Positions 52,042 through 59,677 of a stretch of DNA of 64,000 nt are shown one piece after another. Source of the stretch: Halofilum ochraceum. GTDB lineage: Bacteria; Pseudomonadota; Gammaproteobacteria; XJ16; Halofilaceae. Where the stretch lies: assembly GCF_001614315.2 (NCBI RefSeq), contig NZ_LVEG02000004.1, positions 62,001 through 126,000 on the forward strand. The letters run 5' to 3'. Under the pieces are notes generated by a model. That model was not told the DNA's origin, did not search any database, and saw only the letters and a list, made by a program, of their open reading frames with translations. Made by a program: the position numbers and the translations under genes. How positions within the stretch are numbered: the first letter of the stretch is position 1; each line of letters opens with the position of its first letter.

Positions 52042-52899
52042 ATGCCGGAGATGGGCATGGATGACGACATCACGGCAGGCCCGCTTTTGCCGCGGGTCCA
52101 GGCGGCCACCGAACGCGCGCTCGCCAGTGGTGCGCTTGGCCCGATCGGTACAGGCGAAGAAGTGCTGCACGATGGCGGCTACGCTTTCCGCCTGCGCACC
52201 GTCGCCAGCCTCGCCCGCAAGGAGGCGGCCCAGGAGCAGGCCCGCGCCGGCGGCTTCGACCGCGACCCGTTCCTGCCCCCGTATGAGGAGGGGCTATACG
52301 TCGGCCCGGTGCCGCCGGCGCACGTCGGCCTGCTGAACAAGTTCCCCGTGCTCGAGCATCATCTGCTGATCGTTACCGGGACGTTCCAGCCGCAGGAGGG
52401 CGTGCTGGATGAGACGGACTTCGAGGCCTGGCTGCGTATACTCCGCGCGGGCGCTGGCCTCGCGTTCTTCAACGGCGGTGCGGTCGCCGGGGCGAGTCAG
52501 CCCCATCGGCATCTGCAGTGGGTCCCACTGGCGGAGCGGCCGCCGCTGGAGGCGGCGGTCGCCGCCGGTGAACCATTGCCTTTCCCCGTCGCCAGCGAGC
52601 TCCTGCCGTCTTCGTGGCTCGCGGAACCGGTGGTGGGCGCGCGGGAATTCCATCGCTGCTATACCCGCCTGCTGGAATCGATCGGGTGCGCTCCGGGGGC
52701 GGGGGCGCCGGCGCCCTATAACCTGCTTGCGACCCGCGACCGTATCTGGGCCGTTCCACGGGCCGAGGAGTCGATCGCGGGCGTGGCCATCAATGCACTC
52801 GGCTATGCGGGCTGGATGCTCGCGGCCGACGACATGCAGGCCGAGACCGTGCGCGCGCGCGGTCCGCTGGCCCTGCTCGCGGCGGCCGCCGGTCGCTGA
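52042..52899 (+). CDS. Ap4A phosphorylase/ATP adenylyltransferase-like HIT protein
   Basis: 285 aa from ATG 52042; the ATG at 52057 (MDDDITAG) has a GGAG six bases upstream and may be the real start. The HIT-superfamily active site is GASQPHRHLQW (about residue 152-162), where the middle His is the expected nucleotidyl acceptor. LNKFPVLEHHLLIVTGTFQPQ is typical of the Ap4A phosphorylase II/DUF4922-type group, as is the C-terminal PYNLLATRDRIWAVPR. It would split Ap4A with phosphate to ATP and ADP. The gene follows the TrpB2-type gene by 16 bases; a metabolic link between the two is not evident. Confidence 0.85.
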   Translation: MPEMGMDDDITAGPLLPRVQAATERALASGALGPIGTGEEVLHDGGYAFRLRTVASLARKEAAQEQARAGGFDRDPFLPPYEEGLYVGPVPPAHVGLLNKFPVLEHHLLIVTGTFQPQEGVLDETDFEAWLRILRAGAGLAFFNGGAVAGASQPHRHLQWVPLAERPPLEAAVAAGEPLPFPVASELLPSSWLAEPVVGAREFHRCYTRLLESIGCAPGAGAPAPYNLLATRDRIWAVPRAEESIAGVAINALGYAGWMLAADDMQAETVRARGPLALLAAAAGR

Positions 52900-52919
52900 A
52901 CCCTTTTCTGGAGCCGATC

Positions 52920-53825
52920 ATGGCGAACAACACACGGACCAGCAGCATGGCGGTGTTCTGCGATTTCGAGAACATCGCCCTGGGCGTGCTCGACGCGCGC
53001 TACGCCGCCTTCGATATCAACAAGGTTCTCGAGCGCCTGCTGCTCAAGGGCAATATCGTGGTGAAAAAGGCGTACTGCGACTGGGACCGTTACAAGAACT
53101 TCAAGCCGGCGATGCACGAGGCCTCGTTCGAGATGATCGAGATCCCGCATGTACGCCAGTCGGGGAAGAACTCAGCCGATATCCGCATGGTCGTCGATGC
53201 CCTCGATCTCTGCTACACGAAATCGCACGTCGACGTCTTCGTGATCGTAAGCGGTGACTCCGATTTCTCGCCGCTCGTGAGCAAACTGCGCGAGAACGAC
53301 AAGGTGGTCATCGGTGTGGGGGTCAAGAGTTCGACCTCGGATCTGCTGATCGCCAACTGCGATGAATTCATTTTCTACGACGATCTGGTACGGGATTCCG
53401 AAAAGCCGTCGCGGCGCAAGCGCCGGTCCGGCAAGAAGACGGCGTCGAAGAAGAAAAGCGCGAAAACGGAAGGGGCCGAAAACACGGCCGAAGCCGCGGC
53501 CGAGGCGGCGGCGGAAAGTGCCGCGGATGCAGCCGATACCGCCACCGACGATGGCGGTGCCGATGACCGTAAACAGGAGGCGCTGGATCTGGTGCTTGCC
53601 ACGGTCGAGGACCTGTTCCGCGAGCGCGGCGAGGAAGACAAGGTCTGGGGGTCGATGGTCAAGCAGGCGCTTAAACGCCGCAAGCCCGGCTTCAACGAGA
53701 GTTACCACGGTTACCGGAGTTTCGGGCAACTGCTCGAGGAAGCCCGTGAACGCGGGCTGCTGACCCTGCAGCACGACGAAAAATCCGGTGGCTATATCAT
53801 CCAGAACTATTCCACCGAAGACTGA
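52920..53825 (+). CDS. NYN-domain ribonuclease-like protein with C-terminal LOTUS/OST-HTH domain
   Basis: 301 aa. N-terminal NYN (PIN-like) domain, residues 9-160, with conserved acidic positions: AVFCDFENIALG (Asp15), KNSADIRMVVDAL and VIVSGDSDFSPLV, the latter the strongest NYN signature. A basic, Lys-rich linker and an Ala/Glu-rich stretch (about 165-215) lead to a small helical domain (KQEALDLVLATVEDLF to GYIIQNYS) that fits the LOTUS/OST-HTH fold (RNA or G-quadruplex binding). NYN proteins are RNA endonucleases or RNA-binding pseudo-nucleases in bacteria. It has its own GGAG ribosome site and stands 20 bp after the HIT gene. Confidence 0.88.
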   Translation: MANNTRTSSMAVFCDFENIALGVLDARYAAFDINKVLERLLLKGNIVVKKAYCDWDRYKNFKPAMHEASFEMIEIPHVRQSGKNSADIRMVVDALDLCYTKSHVDVFVIVSGDSDFSPLVSKLRENDKVVIGVGVKSSTSDLLIANCDEFIFYDDLVRDSEKPSRRKRRSGKKTASKKKSAKTEGAENTAEAAAEAAAESAADAADTATDDGGADDRKQEALDLVLATVEDLFRERGEEDKVWGSMVKQALKRRKPGFNESYHGYRSFGQLLEEARERGLLTLQHDEKSGGYIIQNYSTED

Positions 53826-53855
53826 ACGCACCCGCGGGCGAGGCCTCGATCTCCG

Positions 53856-54410
53856 TCAGCGCTGGGAGGCCGCGAATTCCTTTTTGCTGATCAGTCCGTC
53901 GTTGTCGGTATCGATGCGCCCGAACGAGGCCCGCAGTTCCGGGACCCGATGGGCCTCGTCCGTGCCGATCACGCCGTCGCCGTCGCGGTCGAGGGTCGCG
54001 AAATCCAGACCCTCGAGCAGGTTGACGGTCGCCGCCCGATACTCGGCGGGACTGACGTTGTCATCACCGTCGGTGTCCACGCGCGCAAACGCCTCTTTGA
54101 GCGACGCGGGCATCGCGCGCGCTTCGCTGCGGCTGATCACGCCGTCGTCGTTGATATCGACCCGTTTGAAATCGATGCCGGCGATATAGGTCATCGCGGC
54201 CGCGTACTCGCGCGGGTCGATGCCGCCGCTGCCGTTGGTGTCGATGCGCGCGAAGTGTTTCCCCAGCCGCGGCGACGTGTTGGCCTCCTGCCTGCTGATG
54301 ACGTTGTCACCGTCGGTGTCATGGTCCCTGAACGCTGGATCGCCGCCGAATGGCATCGTCTGGCATCCGGCGAGAAGCGGAATCGCGGCAAGACCGATCC
54401 ACCTTTTCAT
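53856..54410 (-). CDS. EF-hand lipoprotein with six calcium-binding-like loops
   Basis: 184 aa from the ATG at 54408-54410 (MKRWIGLAAIPLLAGC); the frame is open to 54455. A lipobox (LLAGC, Cys16) anchors it in the envelope. Six loops with DxDxDG-type spacing follow at regular intervals: HDTDGDNVISRQEA, IDTNGSGGIDPREY, VDINDDGVISRSEA, VDTDGDDNVSPAEY, LDRDGDGVIGTDEA, IDTDNDGLISKKEF. All keep Asp at position 1 and Glu or an equivalent at position 12, so Ca2+ binding is likely. Such proteins are rare but known in envelopes of aquatic proteobacteria. Function and partner are unknown. It converges on the NYN gene. Confidence 0.88.
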   Translation of the reverse strand: MKRWIGLAAIPLLAGCQTMPFGGDPAFRDHDTDGDNVISRQEANTSPRLGKHFARIDTNGSGGIDPREYAAAMTYIAGIDFKRVDINDDGVISRSEARAMPASLKEAFARVDTDGDDNVSPAEYRAATVNLLEGLDFATLDRDGDGVIGTDEAHRVPELRASFGRIDTDNDGLISKKEFAASQR

Positions 54411-55016
54411 GCTGCCTCCGTTATCCGGGAGTGGGCGTCGTGGTTCGAGCCGCACTCCCCGGGGTCACGGGGCATCGATGCCACTGTCAGTATCAGGATG
54501 TAGTCGGCTTCACGGGGACTGTCAATCAGCCCTGGTGCCCCGACGAAGCCGCCCGGTTGCCGCCTTCGGCCGGGCGGCCGGGCCGTCCGGCGCTACGAAC
54601 GAACGCATTTCCATGACCAATCCGCTCGTGAACGATTTCGGCTGATGATCGCTGGGCGAAACGCGAATCGGTGCAATCAAGCCGGCTTGAGTCTTGCCGG
54701 GAAAATTTGCCCACTAATCAATTGTGTACGATCTTAATTGCGCCTTATCGAGGGCATGACTTCAATTTTTCATCCGCGTAGCATCCGCTTTCGCGTGAGG
54801 CACGAAATGGCTGGCGTGAACGGTTTGCGCGCTCCCGCCGCGGCTTTGACGGCTAGAGCGGCGGCCCGGCCATCGAAATGGTTTCGTACGGCGTTTGACT
54901 CCGTATTCAGGCAAGGTGAGACTGCGATCCAACTTGTCCAGGATGTCCAACGCAGCGATGACCAGGATCGTTTGTCGTTCCGCAAGCCGTGCCCGCCGTT
55001 TCCCGGGGCGTCGTCA
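54411..55016. other. 606-bp gap between the EF-hand gene and the ECF sigma gene
   Basis: No supportable gene. The stretch around 54700-54760 is clearly richer in A+T than its surroundings (GGGAAAATTTGCCC, AATCAATTGTGT, ATCTTAATTG), and probably holds the promoter or leader for the sigma gene at 55017. The frame that reaches back from that gene to 54738 has no recognisable protein motif. Confidence 0.45.
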
Positions 55017-55598
55017 ATGACGGCCGCGACCGAAGAGGAAAACGGCATTCTGCTGCGCCTCGCCGACGGTGATGCCGGCGCGGCGCAGGAAGTGATCAAT
55101 GCGTACGGCGGACTCGTATGGTCTCTGGCCCTGCGGTTCTGCCGGTCGCGAGCGGATGCGGAGGACGCCGTGCAGGAAATCCTCACCGATGTCTGGAAGA
55201 GCGCGCACCGCTACCGGTCCGCGCGTGCCTCCGAGCGTGTGTTCATCAGCATGATCGCGCGCCGGCGGCTGATCGACCGGTTGCGCCGCGACAAGCGCCG
55301 TGGCGAGGTCGAGCCCATGGCCGCGGGGCCGTCCTCGGAACTGCAGCATCCCGGCGATTCCGGGGAGCGCGGCTGGGACGCGCAGCAGGCCGCACAGGCG
55401 ATGCAGTCGCTCAGCGACGACCAGCGCCGGGTGCTGGAGATGAGCGTGGCCCAGGGCCTGACGCAGCGCGAGATCGCCGAGGCGACCGGCACCCCGCTCG
55501 GGACCGTCAAGACCCACATGCGCCGTGGCCTGATCCGTCTGCGCGAGATGATGTCGGACGACGAGGATGTCGGTAAGAGCGGAGGGGCGTCGAGTTGA
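55017..55598 (+). CDS. ECF (extracytoplasmic function) sigma factor
   Basis: 193 aa from ATG 55017 (MTAATEEENGILLRLADGD). Region 2 carries the -10 recognition helix: ALRFCRSRADAEDAVQEILTDVWKSAHRY, then VFISMIARRRLIDRLRRDKRR. Region 4 holds the -35 helix-turn-helix: LSDDQRRVLEMSVAQGLTQREIAEATGTPLGTVKTHMRRGLIRLREMM. The stop overlaps the start of the next gene (TTGA). With its cognate anti-sigma factor it will respond to an envelope or cytoplasmic stress; the signal is unknown. It belongs to the group linked to RskA-type anti-sigma proteins. Confidence 0.93.
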   Translation: MTAATEEENGILLRLADGDAGAAQEVINAYGGLVWSLALRFCRSRADAEDAVQEILTDVWKSAHRYRSARASERVFISMIARRRLIDRLRRDKRRGEVEPMAAGPSSELQHPGDSGERGWDAQQAAQAMQSLSDDQRRVLEMSVAQGLTQREIAEATGTPLGTVKTHMRRGLIRLREMMSDDEDVGKSGGASS

Positions 55599-56428
55599 AC
55601 GCGGATCAACCGCAACGCGAACGGCTCGACGAACTCCTGCTCGATCGTGCCGTCGACGGGCTCGATCCCGCGGAGACGGCCGAACTCGAGACGCTGCTTG
55701 CCCGGCTGGGGCATGACGACCCCGAAGGCTACGATCTCGCGGCGGCCTCGGTCTGGGTCGCTGCCGGGGCCCCCGAGGAATCGATGCCTTCGGACGTCGC
55801 CGCACGGGCGCGCCGAACGCTGGACACGGGTGCCCCGGCACCGCGCGAGGAGGGCGGCGACCGCGCATATGGCGGCGACAACGTGCGCCCCCTGCACGCG
55901 CAGCCGCGCCCGGCCCGCAGAGCCGCCACGGCGGGCTGGATCGCCGCGGCTGCGGCTCTGGTTCTGGCGGTGACGGGCTGGTGGCCGCGTATGGATGAAC
56001 GCGGACCGGGAGACCTGACAGCGGCGCGCGATTCGCTGATGGCCAATGCCTCCGATGTGGTCCGGGTGAACTGGAGTAACACGGAGCATCCGCGCGCGCA
56101 GAAGCTCAGTGGCGGGTATGTCGTCTGGAGCGACGAGCGCCAGCAGGGCTTCATGACCTTCAAGGGTATTCCGGAGAACGACCCGAACGAGCACCAGTAC
56201 CAGCTCTGGGTCTTCGATGCCACGCGCAGCGAGGACTACCCGGTTGACGGTGGCGTGTTCGATGCCCGGCGCAACGAGGCCGGCGAGGTCGTGATTCCGA
56301 TCCAGAACAAGCTGCCCGTCCGCCAGGCGGCCCTGTTCGCCGTCACGCTGGAACCACCGGGCGGTGTGGTCGTCTCCGACCGCGACCCCATCCTCTGGGT
56401 GGCCAAGCCCGACGCGAAAAGCTCCTGA
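55595..56428 (+). CDS. Anti-sigma factor with RskA-type C-terminal domain
   Basis: 277 aa from TTG 55595, overlapping the sigma stop, with GGAGGGG eight bases upstream. An N-terminal sigma-binding region (ERLDELLLDRAVDGLDPAETAELETLLARL) precedes a single membrane helix (AATAGWIAAAAALVLAVTGWW, about 109-129). The periplasmic part (WSDERQQGFMTFKGIPENDPNEHQYQLWVFD, then PVRQAALFAVTLEPPGGV) matches the RskA anti-sigma domain (DUF found in KDPG-type proteins), which senses envelope stress. No zinc HxxxCxxC site is visible. Regulated release of the ECF factor is expected. Confidence 0.88.
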   Translation: MNADQPQRERLDELLLDRAVDGLDPAETAELETLLARLGHDDPEGYDLAAASVWVAAGAPEESMPSDVAARARRTLDTGAPAPREEGGDRAYGGDNVRPLHAQPRPARRAATAGWIAAAAALVLAVTGWWPRMDERGPGDLTAARDSLMANASDVVRVNWSNTEHPRAQKLSGGYVVWSDERQQGFMTFKGIPENDPNEHQYQLWVFDATRSEDYPVDGGVFDARRNEAGEVVIPIQNKLPVRQAALFAVTLEPPGGVVVSDRDPILWVAKPDAKSS

Positions 56429-56475
56429 AATCGCAGGGCCAAGGGCTGAGGGCTGAGGCAGGCGTGCCTTTTATC

Positions 56476-56508
56476 TCTCTCCGCGCGCTCCGCGGCTTTG
56501 CGTGAACC
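56476..56508. repeat. Single arm of intergenic repeat type E
   Basis: TCTCTCCGCGCGCTCCGCGG then CTTTGCGTGAACC is the same arm as 18631-18655 (GCGCGCTCTGCGGCTCTGCG and TGAACC), with a few changes. Here it occurs without an inverted partner nearby. It lies in the convergent 119-bp gap between the anti-sigma gene and the endonuclease-like gene. Confidence 0.65.
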
Positions 56509-56547
56509 CGGGTTTTTGATTAATCGGTCGCGTTTCCGCGATCGTTG

Positions 56548-57324
56548 TCAGCGCCGCATATCCCCGTCCGGCAATTCGTACACTGCCACGACCGGCCAGT
56601 GATCCGACGGTGAGACGTCGCCGTGGTAGCAGTGCGGCGAGTGGGCCGCGAGTGGCCGGGCATGCCGGTTGGCGGTGATCCAGTCGAAGCAGGCGTTGTA
56701 CTGGTGAGCGCTTGGATCCGGATTCGCGGTCGGGACTGCGGGGAAGGTCGCCGGCGGCTGCAGCGAGAGCGCGGCGAAACAGGAGACGTAGCCGGCCTCG
56801 TGCAGGATGCGCGATGGGTGGTAGGCGTCGTTGAAATCGCCCATCACGAAAGCCGGCTCCCCGTCGTAAACGATGCTGTCCATCGCGTCGACGATCGCCC
56901 GGGTCTGATCGATGCGCGGGGAGCGCCCGGTTGCGGCCTCATCCGGATGACTCGTGTGAGTCAGGTGGGCGGTCGCCACGACCACCGTGCCCTGACGGTC
57001 GCGCCGCGCGAGCCGAACCCAGAACAGGCGTCGCGTGACCTCATGGCTGCCGTAATCGACCGTGCCGTGACCGCCGTATTCGAACAGCGACGCGCGCCAC
57101 CAGAGGTTGCTCTCGCAGGTCCAGCCGTAGAAATCGTCATCCACGCGTTCGTGCCCCGCCAGCACCTCATCGATGCAGTCACGCGTGTCGGCGCGCAGTT
57201 CCTGCACCCCGAGGATGTCGGGAGAGAACCGCTCGAGGAATTGCCGCAGCGCCGGTTCACGCGTGGGCCAGCGCTCGGTGTTCCAGAGGTTGTAGGTGCA
57301 TACGGACGCCCGCAGCGGGTTCAT
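56548..57324 (-). CDS. Endonuclease/exonuclease/phosphatase-family protein
   Basis: 258-aa metal-dependent hydrolase of the EEP (DNase I-like) fold, without signal peptide. The fold's landmarks are visible: VCTYNLWNTERW, ILGVQELRAD (metal Glu), TAHLTHTS, FVMGDFNDAYHP (Asp/Asn of the active site) and SPSDHWPVVAVYEL (final catalytic His with Asp). It overlaps the upstream oxidoreductase gene by four bases, so the two form an operon. Substrate cannot be told: DNA repair enzymes, phosphoinositide-like phosphatases and others share this fold. Confidence 0.88.
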   Translation of the reverse strand: MNPLRASVCTYNLWNTERWPTREPALRQFLERFSPDILGVQELRADTRDCIDEVLAGHERVDDDFYGWTCESNLWWRASLFEYGGHGTVDYGSHEVTRRLFWVRLARRDRQGTVVVATAHLTHTSHPDEAATGRSPRIDQTRAIVDAMDSIVYDGEPAFVMGDFNDAYHPSRILHEAGYVSCFAALSLQPPATFPAVPTANPDPSAHQYNACFDWITANRHARPLAAHSPHCYHGDVSPSDHWPVVAVYELPDGDMRR

Positions 57325-58313
57325 GCGTCTCCTTCCTCGGGCAGCAGCAGCGTGGAGCCCTTGGTCGCGCGCGACTCCAGCGCCTCGTGCGCACGGCGGG
57401 CGTCCCGCAGCGGGAAGGTCTGGCCGATCTCGATCTTCAGGATGCCCCGCTCGATGACATCGAACAGATCATCGGCCGTCGAGACCAGGTCGGCGCGCTC
57501 GGCGGTATAGGTGCCGAGGATCGGCCGCGTGAGCGTGAGTGAGCCTTTCTGGCTGAGGATGCCGATGCTGAACGGCTCGACGGTACCGGACGATTGCCCG
57601 AAGCTGACCATATGCCCGCGTGGAGCGAGGCAGTCGAGCGAGCGTATGAAGGTCGCCTGGCCGACCGAGTCGTACACGACCGGCACGCCGGCACCCTCCG
57701 TGATCCGATGGACCGCCTCGACGAAGTCCTCCTCCGTGTACACGATCGGGTAATCACAGCCATGCGCGCGGGCGAGTTCCGCTTTCTCGTGCGAGCCGAC
57801 CGTGCCGATCACGGTGGCCCCGAGGTGGTGCGCCCACTGGCAGGCCAGCAGGCCAACGCCGCCGGCCGCCGCGTGGAACAGTATGGTGTCGCCGGGGCCG
57901 ACCGGGCGCGTCTGTTTGAGCAGATACTGTGCGGTCATGCCCTTGAGCAGCACAGCCGCCGCGGTCCGATCGTCGACATTCCCGGGCAGTGCCACTACGC
58001 GGTCCGCCGGCATGAGCCGGGTCCCGGCATAGGCGCCGAGCGGCCCGGAGGCGTAGGCGACCCGGTCGCCGATCGCGAATTCCGAGACGTCGTCGCCGAC
58101 CGCCTCGATTACACCAGCTGCCTCGATCCCGGGCACGAAGGGCAGATCGGGGCCCGCGTACACACCCGTGCGGAAGTACACGTCAATGTAATTGAGACCG
58201 ATCGCCGTGTGCCGGATGCGAAGCTCTTCCGGGCCCGGTTGCCCGACCTGCACCGATTCCGGCTGCAGTACCCCGGGGCCGCCGAGTTCGTGGATGCGGA
58301 TCGCCTGTGTCAC
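57321..58313 (-). CDS. NADPH:quinone oxidoreductase, zinc-independent MDR family
   Basis: 330 aa from GTG 58311-58313, with AGGAGGG nearby upstream. It is a medium-chain dehydrogenase/reductase of the QorA/zeta-crystallin type: AIGLNYIDVYFRTGVY, FVPGIEAAGVIEAVG, VLLKGMTAQYLL, HAAAGGVGLLACQWAHHLGA (nucleotide site), VYDSVGQATF, and the end region HEALESRATKGSTLL. It lacks the Cys set of zinc alcohol dehydrogenases. It reduces quinones with NADPH, typically in detoxification. The stop overlaps the start of the EEP-fold gene. Confidence 0.93.
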   Translation of the reverse strand: MTQAIRIHELGGPGVLQPESVQVGQPGPEELRIRHTAIGLNYIDVYFRTGVYAGPDLPFVPGIEAAGVIEAVGDDVSEFAIGDRVAYASGPLGAYAGTRLMPADRVVALPGNVDDRTAAAVLLKGMTAQYLLKQTRPVGPGDTILFHAAAGGVGLLACQWAHHLGATVIGTVGSHEKAELARAHGCDYPIVYTEEDFVEAVHRITEGAGVPVVYDSVGQATFIRSLDCLAPRGHMVSFGQSSGTVEPFSIGILSQKGSLTLTRPILGTYTAERADLVSTADDLFDVIERGILKIEIGQTFPLRDARRAHEALESRATKGSTLLLPEEGDA

Positions 58314-58463
58314 GGTACGTCACCCTCCTGCAGGCTCAATCGCTCTCAGTCTTGAGCCGATGACAGGTCCCGTCAACCGCGAACTCGCGGGTGATGGCAT
58401 AAGGATTGTGCTCGCGGGGAGAGGTGTGAACGAGAGCCGGGGCGCGCCGCCCTCGGGCGTGCG

Positions 58464-58877
58464 TCAATCCTCCGCGTCGCCACGCGGCCCGGGGCGCGTG
58501 CCGCTCTCACCGGGTGCGCCGGGGCCTGGATCGAAGGTGCTCCACCCGGAGTCGCGTTCCGTCGGCGGGAGTTCCGAACCGTCGCGCATGTGCTCGTGCA
58601 GATGTGCCTTGGCGACAAAGTGGGCGGTGACGGGGGCGGTCAGGAAGAGGAATACCATGATCAGGATTTCGTGCACCGAGACGGCACCGCGGACCACGAT
58701 AAAGTGAACCATGGAAGCGAGCAGGACGCTGCCGATGCCCAGGGTCGTCGCCTTGGTCGGCGCATGGAGCCGTGTCATCAGGTCGCGCAGCTTGATCAGG
58801 CCGGCCGAGCCGACCAGCAGGAATACGCTGCCGACGACGATGAGGAAGGCGATCAACAGGTCGAACAGGAATGCCAT
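58464..58877 (-). CDS. mrpG: Mrp Na+/H+ antiporter subunit G (MnhG/PhaG)
   Basis: 137-aa membrane protein, last gene of the operon. Three helices and the family motifs LFLLVGSAGLIKLRDLMTRLHAPTKATTLGIG and HEILIMVFLFLTAPVTAHFVAKAHLH are present. The C-terminal tail is longer than usual and polar. Part of the seven-subunit (here A and B fused) antiporter complex that exports Na+ (or K+) in exchange for protons. Twelve bases separate it from mrpF. Confidence 0.93.
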   Translation of the reverse strand: MAFLFDLLIAFLIVVGSVFLLVGSAGLIKLRDLMTRLHAPTKATTLGIGSVLLASMVHFIVVRGAVSVHEILIMVFLFLTAPVTAHFVAKAHLHEHMRDGSELPPTERDSGWSTFDPGPGAPGESGTRPGPRGDAED

Positions 58878-58889
58878 GCCCTTCCCCTC

Positions 58890-59159
58890 CTATTCGATGA
58901 TGTCGCCGCGCAGACGGAAGCGGCAGAAGGCGACGGTCGAAATGAAGCCGAACATCGACAGCAGCAGGGCCGACTCGAAGTACAGCGTGGTCTCCTGCTG
59001 CATGCCCCAGAACATGATCAGGGCGATGACGTTGATCACCATGGTGTCGAATGCCAGCACGCGATCCATCAGCGTCGGCCCGGCCACCAGCCGCCAGATG
59101 TTGAGCACCAGCGCCAGAGAAGCGGCGAAAAAGCCGAACAACAGGGCGTAGCCAATCAC
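58890..59159 (-). CDS. mrpF: Mrp antiporter subunit F (MnhF/PhaF)
   Basis: 89 aa from GTG 59157-59159, which overlaps the mrpE stop (GTGA). Three helices; characteristic GPTLMDRVLAFDTMVINVIALIMFWG and ESALLLSMFGFISTVAFCRF. The open frame upstream overlaps mrpE and is not coding. MrpF size is normally 85-95, in line with this choice. Confidence 0.9.
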   Translation of the reverse strand: MIGYALLFGFFAASLALVLNIWRLVAGPTLMDRVLAFDTMVINVIALIMFWGMQQETTLYFESALLLSMFGFISTVAFCRFRLRGDIIE

Positions 59160-59677
59160 TCGAGGAACTCCTTGATGCGCCGCTCGTAGCGGTTCTTCAT
59201 CTGTTCGACGGCCGCGACGACGTCGGGGGCGTCGAGGCAATGGACGAGCAGGCTCCTGCCGTCCGCCGAGATGTCGCTGGTGACGGTGCCCGGGGTCATC
59301 GTGATGGTCGCCGACAGCAGTGTGATCGCCTCGGGCGTCTTCATCTCGATCGGCACCGCCACCCAGCGCACGCGCAGCGCCGAGGCGGGCCGGAACACGA
59401 TCAGCCACGCGACCTGGATGTTGGCCACGATCACGTCCCATAGCAGCAGGCCGACGAAGGCGATCGCCTTGCCGTAGTGGCGGATCGCCGGCCGATCGGG
59501 CCAGAAGTGGCTGGTGAGGATCGGAATCACGATCCCGAGCACCAGCCCGACGACCAGGCCGCCGCTGCTGAAATCATTGAGCAGCGCCATCCACATCACC
59601 ACGACCACCAGGGTCAGCAGCGGATGCGGCAGCCAGCGCTGGAGAAAACTGCGATCGTCCATTTCGTGACCGGCCAT
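59156..59677 (-). CDS. mrpE: Mrp antiporter subunit E (MnhE/PhaE)
   Basis: 173-aa membrane protein with the N-terminal helices (LLTLVVVVMWMALLNDFSSGGLVVGLVLGIVIPIL) and the conserved WLIVFRPASALRVRWVAVPIEMKTPEAITLLSATITMTPGT region that marks MrpE. It overlaps the end of mrpD by one base and the start of mrpF by four. Confidence 0.94.
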   Translation of the reverse strand: MAGHEMDDRSFLQRWLPHPLLTLVVVVMWMALLNDFSSGGLVVGLVLGIVIPILTSHFWPDRPAIRHYGKAIAFVGLLLWDVIVANIQVAWLIVFRPASALRVRWVAVPIEMKTPEAITLLSATITMTPGTVTSDISADGRSLLVHCLDAPDVVAAVEQMKNRYERRIKEFLE

